Numbered from the stretch's first letter, positions 6,387 to 13,677 are shown. The stretch: 16,356 nucleotides of DNA from JAFMDF01 sp039024375 (GCA_039024375.1 JBCCQK010000138.1:1-16356), one strand, 5' to 3'. Numbers and translations: made by a program. Notes: generated by a model not told the origin, from the sequence alone.

Positions 6387-6761
6387 ATGAAAGAAGTACA
6401 ACCAACCGTTTGTAAGACACCAAGATGGCAATTACTCAAGGCATCCATCAATAATTTAGACCCCGAAGGGTTTAAAACGAAGATGGAAAATGCGGGCGAA
6501 GTCGTACTCATTGACGTGCGGACGCCCGAAGAATTTGCCATCAATCCATTACCCAATGCGCTTAACATCGACTATTTGGGCGACGGCTTTTGGGATAAAA
6601 TGGAGGAGTTGACCAACGACAAAACCTACCTCGTTTACTGCCGAACGGGCCGTCGAAGTATGCGCACTTGCACGTTGATGAAAAATGGCGGTTTTGACCC
6701 CGAAAAGGTCTTCAACTTAGACGGTGGCATGGTGGCTTGGGAAGCGGTTTTTGGGCTGTAA
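6387..6761 (+). CDS. Rhodanese-like domain protein
   Basis: A 124-residue single rhodanese domain. LIDVRTPEEF (41-50) is the conserved strand and helix start, and the active-site loop is CRTGRRS with Cys85 (85-91), the residue that would carry a persulfide. The closing segment FNLDGGMVAWEA matches the family's C-terminal GG-x-x-W motif. Rhodanese domains move sulfane sulfur to acceptors such as cyanide, thioredoxin or biosynthetic proteins. There is no signal peptide, so it is probably cytoplasmic. The first 25 residues (MKEVQPTVCKTPRWQLL) precede the domain and contain one extra cysteine, Cys9. The gene follows the sulfatase gene by 42 bases, and an unusual repeat element separates it from dnaG. 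No sulfur-metabolism genes other than the sulfatase are nearby, so the acceptor is unknown. Confidence 0.9.
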   Translation: MKEVQPTVCKTPRWQLLKASINNLDPEGFKTKMENAGEVVLIDVRTPEEFAINPLPNALNIDYLGDGFWDKMEELTNDKTYLVYCRTGRRSMRTCTLMKNGGFDPEKVFNLDGGMVAWEAVFGL

Positions 6762-6769
6762 TGTGCTGA

Positions 6770-6939
6770 GGTGATAAGGGAATAGGGGGATAAGGAATTT
6801 TGGTTTATGAGGTTAATGGGGCTTATCAAGTTGATAAGGTAATTCCTCGTCAACCTCATACACCTAATTAGCCCCATAAACCTTATCAACCCGCCAACCT
6901 CATCATCTTATTTCCATATAACCTTATTCCCTTATCACC
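6770..6939. repeat. Hairpin element built from phased 8-mers (outer) and 9-mers (inner), before dnaG
   Basis: Almost the whole gap between the rhodanese gene and dnaG is one imperfect inverted repeat tiled without a leftover base. The left arm has four 8-mers (6770-6801) and four 9-mers (6802-6837). The apex 9-mer GGTAATTCC is at 6838-6846. The right arm, read in reverse complement, has five 9-mers (6847-6891) and six 8-mers (6892-6939). On the arm strand nearly every unit starts with GG and is followed by an A/T-rich tail, for example GGTGATAA, GGTTTATGA. The outermost 18 bases, TGAGGTGATAAGGGAATA (6767-6784), recur perfectly inverted at 6925-6942. The pyrimidine-rich arm ends 21 bases before the dnaG start codon. 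No promoter box is obvious in it and it has no open reading frame. Confidence 0.8.
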
Positions 6940-6960
6940 TCATCCCCCTTACTCAAAAAA

Positions 6961-8982
6961 ATGATTTCACAAAAAAGCGTACAGGAAATACTAGAAAGGG
7001 CTAGAATCGAAGACATCGTAGAGGACTTCGTGAACTTGAAGCGTCGAGGGGTTAATTACATTGGCCTATGTCCCTTTCATAATGAGAAAACGCCTTCTTT
7101 TACGGTCTCGCCTAGTAAAAATATTTGCAAGTGTTTTGGTTGTGGCAAAGGTGGCGACCCCGTTGGTTTTTTGAAGGAACTAGAGGGATTTAATTTCCCC
7201 GAAGCCCTTCGCTACATTGCTAAAAAATACGGGATTCAGATTGAGGAAAAAGAACTCTCGCAGGAAGCCATCAAAGAGAAACAACTTTTTGATAGCTTAT
7301 ATTTGGTCAACGAATATGCGAAAGATTTTTACCAAAAAGAACTATTCGAAACGACTCGGGGTAAAAGTGTCGGCTTGTCTTATTTCAAAAATAGAGGTTT
7401 TCGAGAGGCGACGATTAAGAAGTTTGGATTAGGGTTTGCGCCCAATGCCAAGGATATGCTCACTTCCAGTGCCGTAGCGGCGGGCTATAATATCGAATTG
7501 CTTCGAAAACTACGCTTGACTAACAAGTACGATGGTGATTTTTTCCGAGACCGAGTGATGTTCACGATTCACAACTTGACAGGAAAAGTCATTGCTTTTG
7601 CGGGGCGAACACTGCAAAAAAATAGCAAAACGGCTAAGTACATCAATTCGCCCGAAACGGAGATTTATGTCAAAAACAAAGTGCTTTACGGCGCTTATTT
7701 TGCTAAAAAATCTATCCGAGAAGAAAATGAATGTATCCTAGTTGAAGGCTACACGGATGTTATTTCTTTGCACCAAGCAGGCATTGAAAACGTAGTCGCT
7801 TCTTCGGGTACATCGCTGACCGTCGGACAAATTAACCTTATAAAACGTTATACGCCGAACATTAAAATTCTGTACGATGGAGATGCGGCGGGTATCAAAG
7901 CGGCATTGCGAGGACTAGATTTGGTATTGGAGCAGGATATGAACGTAAAGGTCTGTTTGTTGCCCGACGGTGAAGACCCCGATTCATATATGCAGAAAGT
8001 TGGATTGACCGCTTTTAAAGCGTATATGGACAAAGAGGCGAAGGATTTTATTTTGTTCAAAACGAATCTACTACTCGCCGAAGTAGCGGACGACCCCATA
8101 AAAAAGACGGAACTAATCAGAGATATTGTCCAAAGTATTTCCAAAATCCCCGACCCCATCAAACGGTCCATGTATGTCAAGCAGTGCGCCCAGTTGATGG
8201 ACATTTCGGAAGCTATTTTAGTTGCCGAATCCAATAAAGAGATTCAGAAAGTACTCAAAAAAAAGCAACAGAAAGCATTTTTTGACCGACAGCGACAAGG
8301 TGGCAACTCGGGTAAACCAGCGCCTTTTCCTTCGCAGGCCCCTTCTTTTGCGGGTCCCCTACCAATAGGTATAGACGGAGCGCCTTTTCCCGATTCCGAA
8401 CACGGAGATGGTTCAGTTGTTCCTGGTGAAGCAATTCAACCAACCTTGGGCGACGAATTTCAAGAAAAAGATATTATTAGAATATTGATAAGTGGTGGGA
8501 CACAAATTTTTGATAAAGAAGAAAACATTAGTGTAGCGGAATATATTCTTAATAATATCGAAGACGTACTGGACAGTTTTGACGACGCTGTTTATGAGCA
8601 AATCGCCAAGGAGTATAATAAGAAAAGGAATTTACCAGAAAACTATTTTGTAAACCATTCAGATGAAAAAGTAAAGCAAGTAGCCACTAATTTATTGACT
8701 TCTCCTTACGAATACAGTCCTGGTTGGGAAGAACGGTTTGACCACCCTTTGCAAACGCAAAAAATGCCCGACGAAAATTTTACGAAGGATAGTATCTATG
8801 CGCTTCGACGGTTCAAATTGAAGAAGGTCATCAAAATGTGCCACAAAAATCAGGAGAAGATAGGGGAGTTGCAGAAAAAAAATGACTTAACGAAACTCAT
8901 GAAATTATTAAAAAAGCAGCAAAAATTGATGGCTATTCGGAATGAGTTAGCGGCTCAGATGAATACGGTGGTGATGAAATAA
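6961..8982 (+). CDS. dnaG: DNA primase DnaG
   Basis: A 673-residue primase that makes RNA primers for replication. Domain order is canonical. The N-terminal CHC2 zinc finger has Cys37, His40, Cys58 and Cys61 (CPFH...CKCFGCGKGG). The RNA polymerase core begins near 110 and includes the Toprim subdomain with Glu262 (VEGYTDV) and the metal-binding pair Asp306 and Asp308 (YDGDAAG). A proline- and glycine-rich low-complexity linker (about 441-490) leads to a C-terminal helicase-binding domain (about 500-673) whose last 70 residues are lysine-rich helices. Length is in the range for Bacteroidota DnaG. The start follows an A run (CAAAAAAATG) with no Shine-Dalgarno sequence. The upstream 199-base gap is mostly filled by a periodic hairpin element that would lie in the leader if transcription starts upstream of it. 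The usual rpsU/rpoD neighbours of the Proteobacterial operon are absent. Confidence 0.97.
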   Translation: MISQKSVQEILERARIEDIVEDFVNLKRRGVNYIGLCPFHNEKTPSFTVSPSKNICKCFGCGKGGDPVGFLKELEGFNFPEALRYIAKKYGIQIEEKELSQEAIKEKQLFDSLYLVNEYAKDFYQKELFETTRGKSVGLSYFKNRGFREATIKKFGLGFAPNAKDMLTSSAVAAGYNIELLRKLRLTNKYDGDFFRDRVMFTIHNLTGKVIAFAGRTLQKNSKTAKYINSPETEIYVKNKVLYGAYFAKKSIREENECILVEGYTDVISLHQAGIENVVASSGTSLTVGQINLIKRYTPNIKILYDGDAAGIKAALRGLDLVLEQDMNVKVCLLPDGEDPDSYMQKVGLTAFKAYMDKEAKDFILFKTNLLLAEVADDPIKKTELIRDIVQSISKIPDPIKRSMYVKQCAQLMDISEAILVAESNKEIQKVLKKKQQKAFFDRQRQGGNSGKPAPFPSQAPSFAGPLPIGIDGAPFPDSEHGDGSVVPGEAIQPTLGDEFQEKDIIRILISGGTQIFDKEENISVAEYILNNIEDVLDSFDDAVYEQIAKEYNKKRNLPENYFVNHSDEKVKQVATNLLTSPYEYSPGWEERFDHPLQTQKMPDENFTKDSIYALRRFKLKKVIKMCHKNQEKIGELQKKNDLTKLMKLLKKQQKLMAIRNELAAQMNTVVMK

Positions 8983-9018
8983 GGCACCTTAATTCTTCGA
9001 TAATAAAAAGCAAAAGTT

Positions 9019-9255
9019 ATGCAAGACCTAGCAATAGTTAAACTGAAGGTTATAGAATGGTTGACGAAGATAGATGACCTAGAGACAATTCTAAAAATAG
9101 TAGCTATCAAAGAAAATAGAGAAAACTTAGAAGTGGAAGTATCTTTTCCTAAACTGACCAAAGAGGATTTATTAAAAAGAGCCGAGGCTTCTAATGCGGA
9201 CATAGAAAAAGGAGATTTCGAAGATATTGAGTCTATTGAAAAAGAGCTTTGGTAA
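9019..9255 (+). CDS. Small antitoxin-like protein (addiction-module component family resemblance)
   Basis: A 78-residue acidic protein beginning MQDLAIVKLKVIEWLTKIDD, a helix of the 'K-L-x-x-I-x-W-L-T-x-L-x-D' type, and ending in a segment LLKRAEASNADIEKGDFEDIESIEKE. That two-part layout resembles small putative antitoxins of type II modules in Bacteroidota and cyanobacteria, which pair with RelE/ParE toxins. The resemblance is by pattern only. No RelE/ParE-sized gene is next to it: the reading frame immediately after (9257-9349) has 30 codons and does not look like a toxin. It lies 36 bases after dnaG and may be cotranscribed with it. It could be an orphan antitoxin, the survivor of a decayed module, or an unrelated small protein. 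Confidence 0.65.
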   Translation: MQDLAIVKLKVIEWLTKIDDLETILKIVAIKENRENLEVEVSFPKLTKEDLLKRAEASNADIEKGDFEDIESIEKELW

Positions 9256-9256
9256 A

Positions 9257-9349
9257 ATGATAACCATCAAAAAAATCCCCGTATATTTACCGCCATTACA
9301 AAATGATTCCAACGTTTCATCGTTCTGTAAAGTGAAATTTAAAAATTAA
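9257..9349 (+). CDS. Short ORF after the antitoxin-like gene, unrecognised
   Basis: A 30-codon frame starts one base after the stop of the antitoxin-like gene: MITIKKIPVYLPPLQNDSNV and ten more residues. The tight spacing is what one expects for a translationally coupled partner, and this is where a toxin gene would begin. The product is too short for a RelE/ParE toxin, and I recognise no motif. The last part runs into the heptamer repeat at 9326. It may be a truncated toxin remnant or chance. Confidence 0.2.
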   Translation: MITIKKIPVYLPPLQNDSNVSSFCKVKFKN

Positions 9350-9431
9350 TCCGCACCAGTTTGAAATATAAATCACTAGCTTTCGGCACTTTTAGATTTT
9401 AAACTTTACATTTTTAATTTTAGATTTAACA
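9326..9431. repeat. Heptamer-phased inverted repeat before odhB
   Basis: The right arm (9390-9431) is six 7-mers in strict phase, including TTTTAGA twice, TTTTAAA and CTTTACA. The left arm (9326-9353) is about four 7-mers starting with TGTAAAG, which is the exact complement of CTTTACA at 9404-9410, and continues roughly complementary to the right arm. The 36-base loop lies at 9354-9389. The right arm also contains two near matches to the -7 box (TAGATTTT at 9393, TAGATTTA at 9421). The element ends 39 bases before the odhB start. The very low G+C content makes chance periodicity more likely here than for the dnaG and gatB elements. Confidence 0.55.
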
Positions 9432-9470
9432 AATACTTCTATCCCAATCCTCAAAAGTTATTATCACACA

Positions 9471-11048
9471 ATGAGCGTAGTAGAATTACGAGTGCCAACT
9501 ATTGGCGAATCTATCACCGAAGTCACCTTGTCCCAATGGCTAGTCGGCAACGGTGAAATAGTGCAATTAGACCAAGCCGTTTGCGAATTTGAATCGGACA
9601 AAGCCACCTTAGAGTTTCCATCAGAAGCGGAAGGAAAACTAATTTGGGTGGCCGAAGAAGGGGCTGATTTGGAAATTGGTGCCCTAGTGGCCAAAGTTGA
9701 TACTTCCGTATCGGCTAACGGTGCTTCTGCCACACCACCTGCAGAAAGTAAGCCCGAAGCACCTACCAAAGTGGAGCAAAAAGAGACAACTAGCGAAAGC
9801 GCAGCGGGGACTATTATCGAAATGAAAGTACCTACTATCGGGGAATCTGTTACTGAAGTAACGTTATCGCAGTGGCTGATTGGCGACGGTGAAATGGTGA
9901 ACTTGGACGACCCCATTTGCGAATTCGAATCGGATAAAGCGACCTTAGAATTTCCAGCCGAAGGAACGGGCAAGTTGATTCACGTGGCTAGCGAAGGCGA
10001 TGATTTGGAAATTGGTGCACTCGTTGCTAAGATTGAGGTAGGTGCCGCAAGTGCAGTGACCAAAAGTGAATCGGCCAACGTAGCAACTAGTTCTAATAAT
10101 GCGCTTGTCGAAACCGATGCGGTAACAGGACATCCGTCGCCCGCAGCGGCAAAAATAATGCGCGAAAATAATGTTTCGGCTGGAAGTGTGTCGGGAACTG
10201 GGAAAGATGGACGTATTACTAAAGAAGATGCGGTCAAAGCAGTAGCGAATAAATCTGCTGCGCCTACTCCTACAACTACTAAACCAGCCAAAGCAGCTAC
10301 TGAGCAATCAGTGGCCCCTGCCGTAACAACTCCTAGCACTGCCTTTAGTCGTTCGACGGAGCGAAAGAAAATGAGTCGAATGCGGCGAACCATTGCCAAA
10401 AACTTATTGGCAGCCAAGCACGAATCGGCCATGTTAACTACTTTCAACGAAGTAGATTTGACCGAGGTAATGGCGTTGCGTAAGAAATATCAAGAACAGT
10501 TTGTAGCTAAGTACGGTGTTAAACTGGGCTTCATGTCGCTCTTTGCCAAAGCCTGTGCGAAAGCACTGATAGAAATGCCCGATGTAAACGCAATTATTGA
10601 CGGTAACGATTTGATTTACCACGATTATGCGGATATTTCGATTGCCATTTCTACGCCAACGGGCTTAGTGGTACCCCCCGTCCACAACGTAGAGTCGTTG
10701 AAATTTCACGAAATTGAATTGAAAATCAAGGAGTTAGCGAGTAAAGCAAGGGATGGAAAGTTGACCTTAGAAGAAATGCGAGGCGGAACGTTTACGATTA
10801 CCAATGGCGGTGTTTTCGGTTCCATGATGAGTACGCCCATTTTGAATAAGCCACAGTCCGCCGTTTTGGGTATGCACAATATTCAGCAGCGACCAATGGC
10901 CGTCAACGGTGAAGTTAAGATTCGACCGATGATGTATTTGGCTTTGTCGTACGACCACCGAGTAATTGACGGTAGCACGTCGGTGACGTTTTTGGTGAAA
11001 GTGAAAAAATTACTAGAAGACCCAACGACTTTGTTGTTGGATTTATAA
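9471..11048 (+). CDS. odhB: Dihydrolipoamide succinyltransferase-type E2 (2-oxoglutarate dehydrogenase complex), two lipoyl domains
   Basis: A 525-residue E2. It has two tandem lipoyl domains (about 2-77 and 114-189), each with the motif ESDKATLEFP whose lysines, Lys44 and Lys156, carry lipoate. Ala/Pro/Thr-rich linkers, a peripheral-subunit binding domain (about 219-257, SPAAAKIMREN...GRITKEDAVKA) and a catalytic core (about 293-525) follow. The core ends with YDHRVIDGS, where His496 and Asp500 fit the acyltransferase HxxxD motif. The lipoyl sequence GESITEVTLSQWL matches the succinyl-transferring (OdhB/SucB) class better than pyruvate E2, though branched-chain E2 is a possible alternative. 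It would pass succinyl groups to CoA in the TCA cycle. Most SucB proteins have one lipoyl domain; here there are two, about three-quarters identical in protein but with many silent differences. No E1 gene is adjacent. A strong terminator follows. Confidence 0.9.
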   Translation: MSVVELRVPTIGESITEVTLSQWLVGNGEIVQLDQAVCEFESDKATLEFPSEAEGKLIWVAEEGADLEIGALVAKVDTSVSANGASATPPAESKPEAPTKVEQKETTSESAAGTIIEMKVPTIGESVTEVTLSQWLIGDGEMVNLDDPICEFESDKATLEFPAEGTGKLIHVASEGDDLEIGALVAKIEVGAASAVTKSESANVATSSNNALVETDAVTGHPSPAAAKIMRENNVSAGSVSGTGKDGRITKEDAVKAVANKSAAPTPTTTKPAKAATEQSVAPAVTTPSTAFSRSTERKKMSRMRRTIAKNLLAAKHESAMLTTFNEVDLTEVMALRKKYQEQFVAKYGVKLGFMSLFAKACAKALIEMPDVNAIIDGNDLIYHDYADISIAISTPTGLVVPPVHNVESLKFHEIELKIKELASKARDGKLTLEEMRGGTFTITNGGVFGSMMSTPILNKPQSAVLGMHNIQQRPMAVNGEVKIRPMMYLALSYDHRVIDGSTSVTFLVKVKKLLEDPTTLLLDL

Positions 11049-11111
11049 AAAATGTTTGCCAAAAGATGGGGTACACTTTCAAAATATACCTCACTTTTGA
11101 CTTCGTATGTA

Positions 11112-11148
11112 AAAAGCCCTTGCAAAAGTATGTTCTGCAAGGGCTTTT
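11112..11148 (+). terminator. Strong hairpin terminator between odhB and the DPP IV gene (could work both ways)
   Basis: AAAAGCCCTTGC (11112-11123) and GCAAGGGCTTTT (11137-11148) form a perfect 12-bp stem with a 13-base loop, followed by CTGTTTTTT. The leading A run also gives a T run on the minus strand, so it may serve the convergent DPP IV gene too. Confidence 0.88.
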
Positions 11149-11177
11149 CTGTTTTTTAAGAGGCCGTTTACCGTGAG

Positions 11178-11211
11178 CCAACTAGCCACTAGTTAACTAA
11201 TTACTACACTA
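11178..11211 (-). repeat. Heptamer-phased tract beginning at a stop codon (copy 2)
   Basis: On the minus strand, from the TAG stop of the DPP IV gene (11209-11211), the sequence reads TAGTGTAGTAATTAGT and continues with ACTAGT and GCTAGT at 7-8 base spacing. Its first 16 bases differ at one position from the tract starting at the stop codon of the priA-like gene (105-120). Both copies keep the same orientation relative to their gene. Confidence 0.6.
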
Positions 11212-13443
11212 CTCTTCATCTTCTTCTACCTCTGTCTGAGGAGGAGCATTATAGTTAATAGCGTCTCCTTTGAGTTTTTCATTCAAAAAGTTGGTCATCT
11301 TATGATAGAGGTGCATTCGAGTGGTACCGCCATAAATCCCGTGATTTCTGTTCGGATACGTATAGGTATCAAACTGCTTATTGGCGGCAATCAGCGCATT
11401 CATCATTTCTGCGCTTTGCTGATAGTGCACATTGTCGTCACCTCCTCCGTGTACCAATAAATAGTGCCCTTTCAACTGGTCAGCAAAATAGACGGGTGAA
11501 TTATTTTTGTAGCCATCGGGATTTTCTTTTTCGGTGCGCATGTACCGCTCAGTGTAAATGCTGTCGTACCAGCGCCAACTGGTAACGGGTGCAACGGCGA
11601 TGGCCGCTTTAAATACATCATTACCCTTCAGCAAACATAAAGAAGACATAAAGCCACCATAAGACCAACCAAAAATTCCGATTCGACTGGCATCGGTGTA
11701 ATCTAGTTCCCCCAGATATTTAGCCGCTTCAATTTGGTCAATTGTTTCGTATTTGCCCAATTCGAGATACGTCATTTTTTTAAATTCTTCTCCACGGGCG
11801 CCCGTTCCTCGATTATCTACACAAGCTACAACGTACCCTTGCTGCGCCAGCATTTGATACCACCAGTAATTCTGTCCATACCATAGGTCTTTTACTTGTT
11901 GGCTTCCAGGACCGCCGTACAAGGTCATAAAAACGGGGTACTGTCGATTAGGGTTAAAGTTAGCAGGCTTGAGTAGCCAACCGTTCAAAGTTACTTCATC
12001 TTTCGTTTCAAATTCGAAAAACTCAATGGGACTCGTGTTGTACGAATCTTGAATAGTTACCAAGTCCGAATTATCCTCTATGGTCCGAACTGCACCGCCT
12101 TTATTATCCCGAACTACATAGGTGGTCGGAGAGTTGATGGTTGAATGGCTATTGACAAAGTAATCAAAGGTACTGCTAAATTGGGCGTTATGCGTCCCGG
12201 GTTTACGAGTCAATTGCTGCTTGTTTTGGCCATCTAAACCAACGGAATAGATGTTTTCTTCCAGTGGTGATGTCTCTGACGATTGGTAATAAACTTGTCT
12301 AGTAGTTTGATTAACTCCATAGAATTTACGCACATCATAATCTCCTTTGGTCAATTGTACTTTTTGTGTTCCCGTTGTATCGTACAAATAAATATGATTA
12401 AACCCACTTTTTTCGCTCGTCCAAATAAAATGTTGACCATCTTCGAGAAAGGTTAAATCGTCGTCAATGTCGATGTAATATTTATTGGTTTCATTTAGAA
12501 GTTCACGCGTTTCGCCCGTTTTGGCATTAGCCAATAATAATGCTAGTTCGTTTTGGTGGCGATTCATTCGAAAAACACATAATTGGTTAGGGTCTTTAGT
12601 CCACTTTATTCTTGGAATATAAATGTCCGTCTCCTTCCCTGTGTCCACTTCGACGGTCTCTTTGGTAGCCAAATCGTAGATGTGTACCGTTACCACAGCG
12701 TTCTTTTCACCTACTTTGGGATACTTAAAGGTCTCATAAGCTGGGTATAAACCGCCTTCAAATTTAGTCATCGTGAATTCTTTGACCTTCGTTTCGTCAA
12801 AACGCATGAAGGCAATACGCTGCCCATCGGGTGACCAATGGAAGGCTTTGGCAAAAGAAAATTCTTCTTCGTACACCCAATCGGCACCACCGTTAATGAT
12901 GCGATTAAATCTACCATCGTTGGTTATGCGAGTGATTAAACCGCTGCGTAGGTCTTTTACGTATAAATCATTCTTATTGACAAAGGCTACTTTGGCCGAG
13001 TCGGCAGGACTGAACGTTGCGTAACTCTGCTTGCCTTGACCGTACAGTGCTTCTAATGACTGTTCGGCAATATCCCAAACGTAATAGTTCGCTTTCGAAG
13101 ACCGTCGATAGATTTTTTCTTTTTCGGTTTCCAACAAAATTTTGGTCTCGTCTCCATTGAAAGTATAGCTGTCAAATTGCTCGGGCGCTGCCGCATTCTC
13201 GTCAATATCAGTAGCTGAAAAAAGATTTTTGACAAATCTACCCGACACTAAATCGTACTGCTTGATGGTATTATTTTCCAAGCGAGCGTAGTGCTTGCCG
13301 TCATTTAGAAAGTTGAATCCTGGGACGGATTTCCCCATAAATTTATAGTCCCGCCAAATATCCTCGACGGTAATGGTTTGGGCAATGCTAGTATTGGTAA
13401 TGGTAAAAAGAATAAGTACGAGAAGGAAGAATTTATTTTTCAT
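11209..13443 (-). CDS. Secreted dipeptidyl peptidase IV-like S9B serine peptidase
   Basis: A 744-residue exported peptidase. Residues 1-21 are a classical signal peptide with cleavage before Gln22 (TSIAQ). A beta-propeller follows, containing ADWVYEEEF, the paired-glutamate motif that in DPP IV holds the substrate amino terminus. The C-terminal alpha/beta-hydrolase carries Ser594 (GWSYGG), Asp669 (HGGGDDNVHY) and His701 (NRNHGIYGG). These features mark family S9B, which removes N-terminal dipeptides, or tripeptides in the prolyl tripeptidyl peptidase branch, after proline in the periplasm or outside the cell. An acidic tail (PPQTEVEEDEE) ends the protein. A candidate promoter lies at 13473-13502, so the gene is probably transcribed alone. 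The stop codon is the first triplet of a repeat tract shared with the priA-like gene end. DPP IV versus tripeptidyl specificity is undecided. Confidence 0.94.
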   Translation of the reverse strand: MKNKFFLLVLILFTITNTSIAQTITVEDIWRDYKFMGKSVPGFNFLNDGKHYARLENNTIKQYDLVSGRFVKNLFSATDIDENAAAPEQFDSYTFNGDETKILLETEKEKIYRRSSKANYYVWDIAEQSLEALYGQGKQSYATFSPADSAKVAFVNKNDLYVKDLRSGLITRITNDGRFNRIINGGADWVYEEEFSFAKAFHWSPDGQRIAFMRFDETKVKEFTMTKFEGGLYPAYETFKYPKVGEKNAVVTVHIYDLATKETVEVDTGKETDIYIPRIKWTKDPNQLCVFRMNRHQNELALLLANAKTGETRELLNETNKYYIDIDDDLTFLEDGQHFIWTSEKSGFNHIYLYDTTGTQKVQLTKGDYDVRKFYGVNQTTRQVYYQSSETSPLEENIYSVGLDGQNKQQLTRKPGTHNAQFSSTFDYFVNSHSTINSPTTYVVRDNKGGAVRTIEDNSDLVTIQDSYNTSPIEFFEFETKDEVTLNGWLLKPANFNPNRQYPVFMTLYGGPGSQQVKDLWYGQNYWWYQMLAQQGYVVACVDNRGTGARGEEFKKMTYLELGKYETIDQIEAAKYLGELDYTDASRIGIFGWSYGGFMSSLCLLKGNDVFKAAIAVAPVTSWRWYDSIYTERYMRTEKENPDGYKNNSPVYFADQLKGHYLLVHGGGDDNVHYQQSAEMMNALIAANKQFDTYTYPNRNHGIYGGTTRMHLYHKMTNFLNEKLKGDAINYNAPPQTEVEEDEE

Positions 13444-13472
13444 TTAAAGTGTATTTTGACGAATATTCAGTA

Positions 13473-13502
13473 TAAATCTATTGTAACAAAAACGCATCCA
13501 AA
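13473..13502 (-). promoter_or_regulatory. Predicted promoter of the DPP IV-like gene
   Basis: On the minus strand TTTG (13499-13502) is separated by 18 bases from TAGATTTA (13473-13480), a one-mismatch fit to TAnnTTTG. The box ends 29 bases before the start codon. Confidence 0.45.
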
Positions 13503-13599
13503 TGTTCTCTGGTTATCACATCTTTTATTAATGCTCCTTTAACGTCTAGTCTATCTACAAACTGAAATTTAGAACTTAAAGGCAATAGAAAAACGTTAA

Positions 13600-13661
13600 A
13601 CCATACGAATTAGTGCTAATTACTATGGTCAACCGTAGGAATTAGCGCTAATTCCCATGGT
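13600..13661. repeat. Tandem pair of 30-base imperfect palindromes between gatB and the DPP IV gene
   Basis: Two 30-base units, 13600-13629 and 13632-13661, are separated by CA. Each has the form ACC-x-TA...AATTAG(T/C)GCTAATT...ATGGT and is self-complementary around its centre. The second holds the perfect 18-base palindrome GGAATTAGCGCTAATTCC (13638-13655). Outer arms of the first unit (ACCATA/TATGGT) are also perfect. They lie 17 bases beyond the gatB stop, so they may end the gatB transcript, although no T tract follows on the minus strand. Confidence 0.75.
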
Positions 13662-13677
13662 TCGCATCATAAACCCT

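Noticed and set aside
4881..6761. Polysaccharide utilisation locus or sulfur-assimilation operon around the sulfatase and rhodanese genes
   Set aside because: There is no SusC/SusD pair, glycoside hydrolase, sulfate transporter or sulfurtransferase partner nearby. Each gene has its own putative -7 box, so adjacency alone is weak evidence.
6770..6939. Insertion sequence or MITE with terminal inverted repeats before dnaG
   Set aside because: The inverted repeat extends to the apex and is internally periodic, and no target-site duplication or transposase remnant is visible. A mobile origin is not excluded, but the sequence does not show one.
7848..8234. A 128-codon minus-strand frame opposite dnaG
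   Set aside because: It lies wholly inside the Toprim-coding part of dnaG and has no independent motif or leader.
9464..10447. Long minus-strand open frames of 169, 120 and 155 codons opposite odhB
   Set aside because: They mirror the codon pattern of the Ala/Glu/Thr-rich lipoyl domains and linkers. Their translations are low-complexity Ser/Thr/Ala sequences without family motifs, while the + strand frame has full catalytic motifs.
13600..13661. Short CRISPR-like array
   Set aside because: There are only two units, separated by two bases instead of spacers, and no cas gene is in the window.
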